This document shows positions 41,103-55,299 of a stretch of DNA of 64,000 nucleotides, piece by piece. The position numbers and the translations under genes were made by a program. The stretch covers positions 74,393,753-74,457,752 of the forward strand of contig CM072515.1 in the NCBI GenBank assembly GCA_036898135.1. The letters run 5' to 3'. Position 1 is the first letter of the stretch. Every line of letters begins with the position of its first letter. The notes below the pieces were generated by a model, which saw only the letters and a list, made by a program, of their open reading frames with translations, ran no database searches and was not told where the DNA came from. Origin of the DNA: Oncomelania hupensis (Eukaryota; Mollusca; Gastropoda; Littorinimorpha; Pomatiopsidae).

Positions 41103-42135
41103 GTGATCCTATTCCATCCTATCTCGTAACTCATAAGTCGCTTGTGCACCAGAGATGATCGTTTAACCAGCGCACACAATATTTCTCTGTCCTCAGCCAC
41201 CCTCATGGCTTCGCTCAGTGTCAAACCAGTCCATTCTTGAATGTTGTCCTTCCACCTCTTTTTCTGTCTCCCTTTTCTTCTACCTTCTTGCATCCTGCCT
41301 TGCAGGATGGTCTTTACTCTTGTGACGTGGCCATACCATCGGAGTTTCCGTTTATTCACCACTGTGAGCATGTCATCTTTGTTGTATATTGATGCGATTT
41401 TTACTTGCCAACAGTGATTGTTATGTTGCAATACCTTCTATCATGATTATGAAACTGAACGCAAATCATGTGATAGGTATTTGTTTTCCCCATGTAACTT
41501 CTTATGATTACAGTTTTAAATGGTTCATTCAGTGATGTATTCTTGATATACTTTTATCCTGTTTTACTGTTTACTGTTTATTGTTGTTAAACTGTCCTTT
41601 ATCGTCTTGTAACATTTATATGTGGCACCACTTGTGAATTTCTCCTTGATTGAGATAATAAAGTGATCGTATTCGTATTCGTATCGTGTTGTCCAATGGC
41701 TTGTGAGATGGTCTGTCGGACTTCATCGTTGGTCATAAACTGGATATAGGAAATGCCCAGAAGTCTTCTGTAGCATCTCACCTCCATGCTTCGTATTTTT
41801 CGTTGTAGGTGTGCTGTGAGGGTCCATGTTTCGCAAGCGCACAGTAAGATGGAGATGACAAGGGAGCGCAGCAGCCTTACCTTGGAGTGTAGACTGATGG
41901 TCCTGTCTTTCCAAAGGGCTTCAGCCTTGTCATGGCCGCAGTTGTTTGTGCTATCTTGGAGAGGACTTCCTGTCGGGACCCATTGTCTGATACAATTGCT
42001 CCTAAATATTTGGATCTATGCACCGTGTTGAGAGATTGGCCTTGGACATTGATGTCCGTGTTGATGCCATTGGTGTTGCTGGTCCTCATTTTGGTCTTCT
42101 CTGCCCTTAGTTCCATTCCAAAGGCTCATCATGAT
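41103..42135 (-). pseudogene. LINE (R3) copy 3, minus strand, interrupted by another retroposon
   Basis: In transcription order from 42135: RAEKTKMRTSNTNGINTDIN, KYLGAIVSDNGSRQEVLSKI, a block ending CYRRLLGISYIQFMTNDEVR (about 41740), then, after a 310-bp insertion, DDMLTVVNKRKLRWYGHVTR, GRRKGRQKKRWKDNIQEWTG and SEAMRVAEDREI. It ends near 41103 in ggata-like repeats. Same family as 22395 and 33436. The RT catalytic region is absent (5' truncation), and the 5' edge abuts the R1 complex at 42142. Confidence 0.9.
41378..41688 (+). mobile_element. 3' fragment of a different LINE inserted in R3 copy 3
   Basis: Interrupts the R3 coding sequence between QAIGQHD and DDMLTVV. It ends gattgagataataaagtgat and then cgtattc repeats, the same tail type as 8283-8313 and 48495-48525, and carries no coding sequence. 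Confidence 0.8.
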
Positions 42136-42141
42136 ACACAT

Positions 42142-42249
42142 CCCCCGTTGGGGTGCCGGGGTTTTCTAGTATCCCCCACTTTGTGGAAAGGTAGTGCTTT
42201 AAATGATCACTGTTTTTTGTCATTCTTCCTCGTTTCTTATCTGTTCTAT
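42142..42249 (+). mobile_element. R1b retroposon, 5' part (split by R1a copy D)
   Basis: Head cccccgttggggtgccgggg with the subfamily changes seen at 49710. It breaks off at gttctat where copy D is inserted; the remainder resumes at 42825. Confidence 0.85.
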
Positions 42250-42824
42250 CCCGTTGGAGTGCCGGGGGTTTCAGTATAAATAGTATCCCCACTTTCTGGA
42301 AATTTAGTGCTTTAAATTCCCACTGTCGCTGTCTTCCTCATTTGCTCTTTCCCATTCCTACTCTGTTCTATCACTCTGCTATACTATCTTCTTCTTCGCT
42401 AGATCAATGACCTACCTTTTTTCTTGAAAACTCTTCCTGGACAAGACTCCTTGTTTGTGTATGAGGTCTGTTGGATCAGCTTGGGAGTGTTGGACGCTTT
42501 CTGCCGGGTGGTCACTAGGGCTTCTTATGATGTTATTATTTAGCAATATAGGCATTTTATATGTATGTGTTTTGTTGACAATTTATAATGATGTTTGTAT
42601 TCTATTTTGTTTTTCTAACCGGGGGTTCGATTAGTTGGGGTAAAGCCTCAGCCGTCCCCTGCGTGGGATGTCTTTATTGTAAAGTGACTGGCCGGTGGAG
42701 GGCATTCTGTTTTCCCACTAGGGTTGTTTCAGCAGATCTTTTATGCGGATCGGGGGTTGTCCGGTCCTGATTTGGCTCGGAAGAGTCCGCTGGACCTAAA
42801 GCAACAATCAATCAATCAATCAAT
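42250..42824 (+). mobile_element. R1a retroposon copy D nested in an R1b copy
   Basis: Full-length R1a (cccgttggagtgccgggggt to the caat tail) flanked by ctat at 42246-42249 and 42825-42828. The host R1b reads continuously once copy D is ignored. Confidence 0.88.
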
Positions 42825-42990
42825 CTATTAACTTCTATCTTCTTCGTTAGACCAGTCACCTATCCTTTTTCTTGACAATTCATCGTCTGTGTATGGGGTC
42901 TGTTTGATCAGCTTGGGGATATTGGACGCTTTCTGCCAACTGGTCACTAGGGCTTTCTATGGTATAATAATAATAATAATAATAATAATA

Positions 42991-43062
<72 letters not shown>

Positions 43063-43371
43063 TAGCAATTGAAGCATTTTATATGTACGTGTTTTGTTAA
43101 TATTTTATTAGGCTGTTTACATTCTATTTTGTTTTTGTGAACGGGGGTTTGATAAATTAAAGAGTACGGCCTGAGCGTCCCCTGCATGGGGTGCCTTTAT
43201 TGAAAAGTGACCTGCTGTTGGGTTGTCTTCAGTGTTATCAGTAGGGTTCTTTCAGCAGATCTTTTATACGGATCAGGGGTGATCCCTCTTTAATACCACG
43301 TTGTGGTCCTGATTCGGCTCTTTGCAGTCCGCTGGACCATATACACAATGAATAACTAACTAACTAACTAA
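42825..43371 (+). mobile_element. R1b retroposon, 3' part
   Basis: Resumes at cttctatcttcttcgttaga, includes an expanded AAT/ATT array (42962-43062) where other copies have a single tattattattta, and ends in the R1b-specific tail ggctctttgcagtccgctgg followed by an aact repeat. Confidence 0.85.
42962..43062. repeat. AAT array joined head-on to an ATT array
   Basis: About 28 bp of aat followed by about 72 bp of att, making a self-complementary block capable of a hairpin of roughly 28 bp per arm. Confidence 0.93.
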
Positions 43372-43460
43372 TAAAATGACGAGACACCGCAGGCTGTTTA
43401 ATCTTCAAAGGTTGTACCCGGTACCCACTTACTCCTTTCCTACCATGTAACACTAACGTT

Positions 43461-43530
43461 TGGTCCTGATTTGGCTCGGAAGAGTCCGCTGGACCTAAAG
43501 CAATAATCATGTATTGTAATGTAATGTAAC
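43461..43530 (+). mobile_element. R1 tail-only copy (5'-truncated)
   Basis: Only the last 70 bp of R1a: tggtcctgatttggctcgga, gtccgctggacctaaag, caataatcatgta and atgta repeats. Confidence 0.85.
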
Positions 43531-43603
43531 GCAAACGTTAGAAAGAAGTCGGGTTTAACCGTTTCATCAATTAAATCCTTTTCATTTCACTTTTGGGTTA
43601 CAT

Positions 43604-43722
43604 TACTGTTTCACTATATACCACCCTCCCTTTTCAAACCCTCACGCTGTTATATGCTGTTTCACTATAATACTACCGTCCCATTTCCTACCCTCATTGC
43701 TGTTTTACTATATACTATCCGT
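43604..43722. repeat. imperfect tandem repeat, about 3 units
   Basis: Units share ctgtttcactatatac(tac)c, then cttttcaaaccctca or similar. Strongly diverged. Confidence 0.6.
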
Positions 43723-43848
43723 AAAACTTATCAGTACACCTTATGTTATTATTGCCTGTTATAAATAAATACAGTAACCTATTTTAACTTGCCGTAATGT
43801 GACTGAAACTGAAACACTAGGTTATAATTACGCTGGTTGATTAACCTT

Positions 43849-44232
43849 ATTTAATCGTTCTTATATAGCGCTTTACCAGCTCAAGAGCTGCTCAAGGCGC
43901 TGGCCGATACAGGATCTAACTCAAGCCGCCCGAGACGCCCACCCGCAGCCTTTAAGCGCATGGTATGACGCCCGTACAACTGAGCACAATCCTGGGCAGC
44001 CAGGGATGGGGGAGAAGGACCTAGGTGCATGCTGGGTATGTTCTTGTCACCAGCACTCACCCGTCTAGGACATGAGCGTCAGGATCTTTAAAGGCCGTTA
44101 CGATGGAATGTATGCGACACAGACTAGACCTCGGTTTATACTCTCATCCGAAGGAGTAGGAAACGGAAGTAAAGTGTCTTTCCCAAGGACACAACACAAT
44201 GCCCCGGCCTGGGCTCGAACCCGGGACCTTAA
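43849..44232 (-). mobile_element. R2 tRNA-derived SINE, copy d (most complete)
   Basis: Tail ttatttaatcgttcttatat with agcgc at left, full core, then catccgaaggagtaggaaac, aacacaatgccccggcctgg and gctcgaacccgggacc at right. The minus strand of the last motif, ggtcccgggttcgagc, contains a pol III B box. Sequence right of 44232 diverges. Confidence 0.9.
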
Positions 44233-45079
44233 ACATTTGCTGCACTATAAACTTGCACACAAGAATGTGAGCGATCCACTGCACAAGCTTCGTTGCAGCA
44301 GCTCACAGCTCTAGTGCATGTGGCTCTACAAGAGAGGTCTCCATGACAGCTATGCCAACAACGGATTTCCCATAGATTATTGTGACTGACATCCATTTAA
44401 GTACCATTGATGTGGACAGACTGTTACACATTTAGATAACGATAACTGTGGCTGAAAATAATCTGTACAGTTTTAGATAACATTCTTTGTGGAATTGTTG
44501 GTGCCAATTTAGAAAGGAAAATTGATGCAAATAATATGAGAGAAGTTTGTATCCGGCTCTGGACTGAAGAGACTGTCAACGTAAAGTGTATATATGTGAT
44601 GATGCATTGCCGCCTGCACAATACAATTCAGCCTGGACAAACATAAATTATACACACACTGAACCCAGACTAAGAGACGTGTTAAAAGAAGCTACATAAA
44701 TTTAACTGAGAAAATCATCCTTGTACAGAGATCAAGGTTTATGAGGTCCCAGCACGGAATGACAGCGTGCTGACTGACTTGCACTCACCACACAATACTG
44801 TATCTGCATATGGCCAATAACTCCCTGCTGATTGCAATCGAGTGTAGTGACAACCCCACTAACTCTGGATACTTAAGTAAGTCAGGTTATGAGTCGACGC
44901 CCTCATCTCTTTTATGATGCAAGCAATTGTGAGATCGCACTCGCCTTCAAGTATTGATGCGCATTTAAACAGCTCCCGTTGTTCAACATAGAATCATCTT
45001 AAAACGAGTTTGCACCTACTGTAATGCCAAAAACAATTGTAGAAAATGATTGCGTCTGACGATTCATCATCACACCACT
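44233..45079. other. intergenic DNA with no supported feature
   Basis: No gene or recognised repeat before the AG array. Confidence 0.5.
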
Positions 45080-47762
<2,683 letters not shown>

Positions 47763-47850
47763 TAATCGTTCTTGTTTAGCTCTTTTCCAGCTCAAGAGCT
47801 GCTCAAGGCAAGACCTTACTCAAGCCACCCGAGGCATTTGGGTTGGTAAA
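47763..47850 (-). mobile_element. R2 SINE, tail fragment (copy f)
   Basis: ttaatcgttcttgtttagct, then cagctcaagagctgctcaag and ctcaagccacccgaggc, then unrelated sequence and an ACT array. Confidence 0.8.
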
Positions 47851-47871
47851 GTTCTTTAGAAGAACAGAAAC

Positions 47872-47898
47872 ACTACTACTACTACTACTACTACCACT

Positions 47899-47970
<72 letters not shown>
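47872..47970. repeat. ACT microsatellite
   Basis: About 33 act triplets with a few acc variants. Confidence 0.95.
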
Positions 47971-47971
<1 letters not shown>

Positions 47972-47981
47972 GGAACCTATC

Positions 47982-48141
47982 CTAGTCAATAATGTTTGCT
48001 CCTAGTCACTATGGGTGTGTGCGTGTGTGTATGTGTGTGTGTGTGAAGGATGAGAAGGTATTTTTGGAACAAATGTTGTCATAACAATAACATGTAGTGA
48101 GGAAGGCAATCTAGTCAATAATGTTTGCTCCTAGTCACTAG

Positions 48142-48196
<55 letters not shown>

Positions 48197-48252
48197 GGAT
48201 GAGAAGGTATTTCGGAACAAATGTTGTGATAATATGCAGTGAGAAAGGCAAT
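47982..48252. repeat. tandem duplication of about 130 bp containing a GT microsatellite
   Basis: Two units (47982-48110 and 48111-48252) each read ctagtcaataatgtttgctc, tagtcacta, a GT run, then gaaggatgagaaggtattt and gaacaaatgttgt. The GT run differs in length between units. A decayed third start (tctagtctatgcatctta) follows. Confidence 0.9.
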
Positions 48253-48521
48253 ATCTAGTCTATGCATCTTAGAGAAATGACATGTTCAATATTGGAATAC
48301 ATGTGATAGTAAGTGTGCTGTGCGAGAACTTGAAAGCAATGTCCAGTCTATATGCCTTACAAGTAGTAATGAAACGTGAATATGTTGTGTTATATAATTA
48401 TGTATGCATAATGTGCTAATACGTTTCTTAGTTCTTGTCCATGTACTCTCAATTTTTATGTCGGATTGCAGACCATGTATCGAATTTCTCAGTTTGAGAT
48501 CAATAAAGTTATATTGTTTTG

Positions 48522-48522
<1 letters not shown>
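48253..48522 (+). repeat. intergenic DNA ending in a LINE-like 3' tail
   Basis: Ends tctcagtttgagatcaataaa, gttatattgttttgta and then an ACT array, the same arrangement as 8283-8313. Confidence 0.5.
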
Positions 48523-48593
<71 letters not shown>

Positions 48594-48622
48594 CACTACT
48601 ACTACTACTACTGCTACTATTA
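48523..48622. repeat. ACT microsatellite
   Basis: About 30 triplets, following a retroposon-like tail. Confidence 0.95.
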
Positions 48623-49162
48623 AGTATGTTTTAAATCAGAAAGTATCAACTTCTGTGGTATTGTATCATCATTTGGTCAAAATCTCCCGTCCATCGTCAA
48701 CTTTTAAACTTAGGAAGTGCAATTTTTAAATTATGATGAATGCATGTTGTACACAATGAGAATGTATAAATTATTTGTGAATTGTTTTTTTATTTAAATT
48801 GCTGTATTGTGTGTGTGTGTTGTATCACTTTCTTTTATGAAAGGAGTATCTGACAAAGAAACTGAATACTCTAATTACACAAGGAAATCGAGTATGTCAA
48901 TTGTATACATAAACTGGATGTTATGACGCTACCAATTACTAGGAAAGTACAAAATAATTATGTGAACAGCTCCGTCGTTCGTTAAAACCCAGAATTACCT
49001 GTACTAGTCAAGGCTGTGGTGTGCATGGCATCAGTAACAAAGATAATTAACCTACACAAGTTTAAAATTTTTGGGGATTTCAGCGTTATGCGAAGTGTCT
49101 GTATAACGAAATAACGAAACTAATTAAAAGAAAAAGTCCAATAATTTTAAATCGCCATGATC
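48623..49162. other. AT-rich intergenic DNA
   Basis: No supported feature. Confidence 0.5.
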
Positions 49163-49473
49163 ATGATCAGGGGTGTCGGATAGCGCAGTGGTTGGAGCAT
49201 TCGCTACTGTGTCGCAAGTTAAGCACCGTCCAGTGCGGTTAGCACTTGGATGGGTGACCGCAAAAACGTGAAGCGACTAATAACAACGCCCCCAGTTGAC
49301 TCAACTGTGACTGAGTACCTACTCTCTTAAGGGTGGGGAAGGTAAAGCAGCGAGGGAGAGAGATGGGCATCATCCTCATTACGCTGGCCCAAGATAAGTG
49401 TGATCTCCAACATCACGCTCCAATACGGCCACAAGGCTATGGGACTACCTTTACCTTTTACCTTTTATGATCA
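49163..49473 (+). mobile_element. tRNA/5S-chimeric SINE, copy 2
   Basis: Body 49170-49466 flanked by 7-bp repeats atgatca (49163-49169 and 49467-49473). A-box-like tagcgcagtggtt at 49181-49193; 5S-like block at 49216-49261 (aagttaagcaccgtccagtg, then gttagcacttggatgggtga); body gactgagtacctactctctt; tail cctttaccttttacctttt. Same family as 22070-22363 in opposite orientation. Confidence 0.9.
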
Positions 49474-49700
49474 TGCTGCCAGCATATGTTATATATGTTA
49501 CAAGTCTAATCTTCATTATCATATTAATTTTTAGAATAGTCTTAAGGTTGAATGTCTGTTATGTAATTTATTTTTAACTTTAAAACAGAGTGGATGTTTT
49601 TTTTTTAAAAATCGGAATTAACATCAGTTAAAGAACTGTTCGTGTAAAGAAATAATATATTATTACTTATTTGAAACGTGTTTTAGGCTAAGTGTCCGTT
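49474..49700. other. AT-rich intergenic DNA
   Basis: No supported feature. Confidence 0.5.
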
Positions 49701-50281
49701 ATCTGAAGTTTTTTTTTCCCGTTGTGGTGCCGGGTTTTTCTGCATACTTAGTATCCCCCCTCTCCCTTTTGTAAAAAATGTAGTGTTTTAAATTACCACT
49801 GTTTCTGTCATTTTCATTTGTTCTTTCTCGTTCCCAAACGATTCTATCAACCAACTGCCTTCTTCGCTCTCCCAAAACTTCGCATTTGAGCATGGGGCCT
49901 GTAGGGTTAGCTTAGGGATATTGGACGCTTTCTGCCAAATGGTCACTAGGGCTTTCTATGGTATTATTAGTTAGCAATGTTAGCAATGTAGGCATTTTAT
50001 ATGTATGTGTTTTGTTAATATTTTATAATGATGTTTATATTCTATTTTGTTTTTGTAAACTGGGGTTCGATAGAGGACAGCCCTAGCGTCTCCTGCATGG
50101 GATGCCTTTATTGTAAAGTGACCGGGCGGTGGAGTACCTTCACTGTTACCATTAGGGTTGTTTTGGCATATCTTTTATATGGATTAGGGGTAAGCCCTCT
50201 TTCAACCAATTTGTGGTCCTGTTTCCGCTATTTGAAGTCCGCTGGTCCATATAAACAATGACTAACTAACTAATCTGAAGT
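49701..50281 (+). mobile_element. R1b retroposon copy F with 9-bp target duplication
   Basis: Body 49710-50272 flanked by atctgaagt (49701-49709 and 50273-50281). Head cccgttgtggtgccgggttt, R1b-type body, tail ggtccatataaacaatg with an aact repeat. Confidence 0.88.
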
Positions 50282-51042
<761 letters not shown>

Positions 51043-51261
51043 ATAATAATTAAGCACACATATGTCCCCCTTGTTGTCCCTGTTCAGTCTTGTTATAAAA
51101 TACGATATAGATATTTCACACCAATGTGCACAGTCACTGATTGGCAAAGTCTGGCTGCACACTTCTTCCTTGAATTTCCTTGGTTTCCTTAGTTAATGTT
51201 CTCCACACAGTTTATATGTATCTATATATAGTTTATGAAAAAAAAAGAGTATAAGGAGTCA

Positions 51262-51444
51262 CTGGCCAGCCCTGAAAATGAAAAAAAATTTTACTAGCCA
51301 AACTAAAAATTTTACTAGCCAAACTAAAAAAAAGTTCATTTTAGCGCACTCGCATTTGGCGACTAAAGTTTTTTTTTTAGTCGCCAATTTTCTTTTTCAA
51401 TAGCCATGGCGACTAAATTAGTCGCCATTTTCAGGCCTGCTGGC
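51262..51444. mobile_element. 173-bp palindrome-rich inverted-repeat element (MITE-like)
   Basis: Ends cagccctgaaaatg (51267) and cattttcaggcctg (51439) are inverted repeats (13 of 14). The 5-bp direct repeat ctggc flanks both sides (51262-51266, 51440-51444). Inside, tggcgacta/tagtcgcca pairs twice, including ggcgactaaattagtcgcc at 51409-51427. No coding capacity. The CAG...CTG ends recall hAT-type elements, but an 8-bp duplication is lacking. Confidence 0.65.
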
Positions 51445-51486
51445 TATAGCAAGCCTCACTGTCCTAGCGTTTCTAAATTAAAGAAA

Positions 51487-51658
<172 letters not shown>

Positions 51659-51778
51659 AGATATTTCTTAAGTTATTGAACAAAAAAGGAATCCGTGGCC
51701 TTTTCTGCAACTAAAATGTCTACTTGCCCGACGGCCCCCTATTTCTGTTTGCTCTCTCCCTCCTTTTCCTTCCGCAGC

Positions 51779-51955
51779 ACTCTGTGACCCTTGGTGTTAC
51801 GAACGATCCTCGGTGGTCAGGCGTTTGCTCTGACGATGACGCAACAGTCACTACCCACAAGAGCGCTGGCAGACGCCTTAGACGCTGCTGCCCCCAGTGC
51901 TTCTCGGCTTCCAGCAATGACGACTTCAACAACAACCTCCAACAGCTACAGTAAC
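51779..51955 (+). CDS. possible 3'-terminal exon of an unrecognised gene
   Basis: A pyrimidine tract followed by ccgcag at 51778 makes a good splice-acceptor consensus. The frame after it reads HSVTLGVTNDPRWSGVCSDD, then RRLRRCCPQCF, then a Gln/Asn-rich end and TAA at 51953-51955. Downstream DNA is rich in caa/aac triplets. No upstream exon or family was found, so this could be chance. It is listed because it is one of very few frames in the window with non-repetitive composition and a plausible splice site. Confidence 0.25.
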
Positions 51956-52235
51956 AAGTACTGCACTCTCAACAGCAGCAACAAGAACAACAAGTCCAAC
52001 CTGAAAACAATAATGATGCAGGCTACTTTTCTTGCATGGCTTTTATATATCTATTACTTTCAAAAACAAATTTGTCTGCTCTCCTCCTGAGGAAAAATTT
52101 ACATGGTTTTATATTCACGGTTTTATCCATTTCGTTGCACTCATACAAATTATACAAAATACAATATCACAAAAATTCCACAATATTTAACATACATTTG
52201 TTTCGTTTATATCGTCTTTATACAATTTACACATC

Positions 52236-52236
<1 letters not shown>
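51956..52236. other. intergenic or 3' UTR-like DNA
   Basis: CAA/AAC-rich start (51957-52010), then AT-rich. Nothing else supported. Confidence 0.4.

Positions 52237-52296
<60 letters not shown>
52237..52296. repeat. CT microsatellite
   Basis: About 29 ct units. Confidence 0.96.
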
Positions 52297-52298
<2 letters not shown>

Positions 52299-53000
52299 GA
52301 GTCTAGCTGACTGCTTTACTCATCATAATATTATTTACAAAAAATGCATTTTAACATAAAAAACGTTGGTAGATACAATAATAATAATAATTAACATATT
52401 TTAATAAAAGTTTAAAGACATACAATTTCACGTTCTACATTCTCTTGCATACGTTTTTACTACATGCCCTCCCTAAATAGTTTTCTCCCCATTCTCTCAT
52501 TGACGATCGTAAAAGACCAGGATTTCAGTGGTCGAATCTCACTTACCGACTTGTGATAAGAGGTTTTTTTCTTGAAACATCACATAGACAACGCCCGATG
52601 ACGCTCTATAAACGGGTGACAGCTACCCAGCTCTTGATAACCCATTAACCTCCCGGGTGTCCCACTTTGACTACAATCCAGTTCCACGGCTTAATGTCTC
52701 CAGACGTGGCTTCTCTCCTAACGATCCGCTTATTTCCAAGCCAAAATAACAAATGATGGTTCCGGCCAATTTTCTGCACTAGCTTCTCAAACTGAGCTCA
52801 ATGATTGGTTCCTTAAACTGCAAAACAAGCTTCACCCTGACCGCACGTGCTAATATTTATAATATCTTATTCAATTTCTTGCCCTGGTGGCCTGCATAGA
52901 CTTGTTATTGTCCGTTTGCTGAAAAACAAGGTGCCCACACCCTTCTTCCACAGTTTTGCCATGACAATATCTCATGCCCAAAGTGCAGAATATAAATTAT
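52297..53000. other. intergenic DNA with no supported feature
   Basis: No gene or recognised repeat. Confidence 0.5.
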
Positions 53001-53123
53001 TATTCGCAGCTTGGCGTGGGATATAGAAAATTGTCACATCGAGATCGGACAATTTGCGCGCTCGTGAATATTGTCTGATCTCGACGTAACAAGTTTCCAC
53101 ATTCTATCTCTAGGATGCGAATA
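53001..53123. mobile_element. 123-bp foldback element
   Basis: Almost the whole stretch is an imperfect inverted repeat: tattcgca/tgcgaata at the ends and cgagatcggacaat/attgtctgatctcg near the centre, with arms of roughly 50 bp around a short ttgcgcgctcgtg loop. No coding capacity. Confidence 0.75.
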
Positions 53124-53989
53124 ACATTTATGTTTTGATTTCTTCAATTGAACAAAGAGGAATCGGAATGAGACTAGAGGAGACAGAAAGATGAGTGTGA
53201 ACGACCACTTTACGCATTGCTTTCCACTAACGTCATCCCAATGCGCAACCAAAAATAGTCCACAATCAAAAGCTTTCCTTCACATTTATTCAGCACGCAC
53301 ATAAACATAAAAGCACCCGTGCACACCCACGCACCCACCCTCTCCCCCCTCCAAGAAACATTAATACCAGAACGTGACACATGACAGGTTCCTTCAACCA
53401 AACTTCACCAGTGAAAAAACAGTGCCCAGTTTCAGTTCATTGATTCGGTTGGTCCATTTACTCTCTTGACTCTTCATTTTATTGAGGCCATTATTGCTGT
53501 AGCATTTTTGAATTATTGACGGTTTGGGAATAAAACCTTGCTTTTTTGAGGAGGGGGTGGGGCGGGGGGGGGGGGGGCGCGTCTTACAAACTACAAGAAG
53601 ACCGTTTGGTTTTTAGATCTTTGCAGAAAAGGCATAGGAGACAGCGATTCGTAAATGGGTTAAAGTAGTTCCTGTAGTCTTACGACTTGTATATTTTACA
53701 GCTTGCTAAAAACATGTGTGATTTGTTAATTACCGTGCGATACTAGTATTTTTAGTCACACTCTACATGGCCAATGAAAATATAAGACACTTGTGGAAAT
53801 CAATCCATTACTCTTTGTACAATACTATTTGAACTTTTGAACGGTGTGGACTATTTAAAACCTAACGTCTGTCGTCAAGGTGCCGGCCGTTTATAATTAT
53901 TAGTATATTCTATGAATTTTGTAAACATTGTGGTGCTATAGCAGAAAAGGTCGTTAGAACTGCTAGTTTTGCTTGCAATGCTTTCCCTT

Positions 53990-53995
<6 letters not shown>
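53124..53995. other. intergenic DNA
   Basis: Includes a G run (53554-53576). No supported feature otherwise. Confidence 0.5.

Positions 53996-54045
<50 letters not shown>
53996..54045. repeat. AAT microsatellite
   Basis: About 16 aat triplets. Confidence 0.95.
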
Positions 54046-54048
<3 letters not shown>

Positions 54049-54609
54049 ATAACATTATGAACTTTACGCTGAAGGCATAGTGAACCAGACACATTGCGCA
54101 TTTCAAGTAAAGCACCGCTTGCCACAAGCTTGATTAAAAAGCTGTATATTAAATGAACTAATCACCTATGTTCTGGCGTCTTTGATCTGTATCACTTCTC
54201 TCTGCAAACACAGTGGGAGTGAAACGTGTTGGAGGGTGGGTGCAAACGTGGAATAGGAGGGAGGGCTTCACGTGTCTCAATTGCACAAGAGTCACTTTAC
54301 TTCAACTTTGTACTTCTGTGATTGTTTTGTAATCATCGTTATCCCCGTCGGCCATATCGCCAATGGTGGGTGTAGACGTTACATTTCAATGTTCATTCTC
54401 TCCAATCTCATGTCCAGGAATAGCGCGCAACTTCATCATGCCGAACATGCTAAAGATCAGCCTCAAAAGTTTCTGAAGGTTTTCCCACATGTCTTCGTGG
54501 GCGTTTTGTAATAAAATCATTGGGACTATTTTTTTTAAATGTTAACAACCAAGGTGGAATTTGACCACTTTTAATTTGGAAAGTACAGCAGCCCCAAGAG
54601 AAGCGCTTA
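54046..54609. other. intergenic DNA with no supported feature
   Basis: No family-like reading frame; may contain diverged R2 sequence at its right end (aagcgcttaacccaaggcac). Confidence 0.45.
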
Positions 54610-54868
54610 ACCCAAGGCACATGCTGAGTGTGTTCTTATCACCGGCACCCACCCGTCTAGGACATGAGCGTCAGGATCTTTAAAGTCCGTTATGATGGAA
54701 TGCATGCGACACACACTAGACCTCGGTTTATACGCTCATCCGAAGGAGTAGGAAATGGGACTAAAGTGTCTTTTCCAATAACACAACACAATGCCCCGGC
54801 CTGGGCTTGAACTCGGGACTTTCAGATCCGCAAGCCAACGCTCTAATCACTCGGCCACCGCGCCTCCC
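54610..54868 (-). mobile_element. R2 tRNA-derived SINE, copy e, with the tRNA-like head preserved
   Basis: On the minus strand from 54868: ggaggcgcggtggccgagtg with A box tggccgagtgatt (54845-54857), then cccgagttcaagcccaggcc with B box agttcaagcc (54804-54813), then the R2 body back to agatcctgacgctcatgtcc. The tail half is missing. This copy proves the tRNA origin and orientation of the family. Confidence 0.9.
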
Positions 54869-54902
54869 TAAAATAACTTCTTCTTTTTTTCTACCGACCC
54901 CA

Positions 54903-54904
<2 letters not shown>

Positions 54905-54980
<76 letters not shown>
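54905..54980. repeat. CT microsatellite
   Basis: About 37 ct units. Confidence 0.96.
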
Positions 54981-54982
<2 letters not shown>

Positions 54983-55299
54983 TTGCCACCTGAGGAAAAT
55001 AAAACCCGAGTACAAGTCATAGACTACTAAACTGTGTATCGTATGTAGACTACAAAAGACTGCCTTCTCACGCATTCAACCTCATAATCCCTAGAATCTC
55101 TGTCTGCCTCACGCATGACAACAGTCACGCCGTGAAAGTCATACATAACCAGAGCATACGAGACTACATGAGGATGTTTGTAGTGTGCTGTAACGTATAT
55201 CCTTTATTGTCTCTTATCTGTATCTGCATCTGTACGTGGACCGAGTGCCCCGTTTGGCTTTAGGTCAACGGAGACGGCTAGTTAACAAAAAGTAAACCA

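Noticed and set aside
49205..49265. 5S rRNA gene
   Set aside because: Only the internal promoter region resembles 5S; the 5' third is tRNA-like, the 3' end is unrelated, and the unit has target duplications and a second copy.
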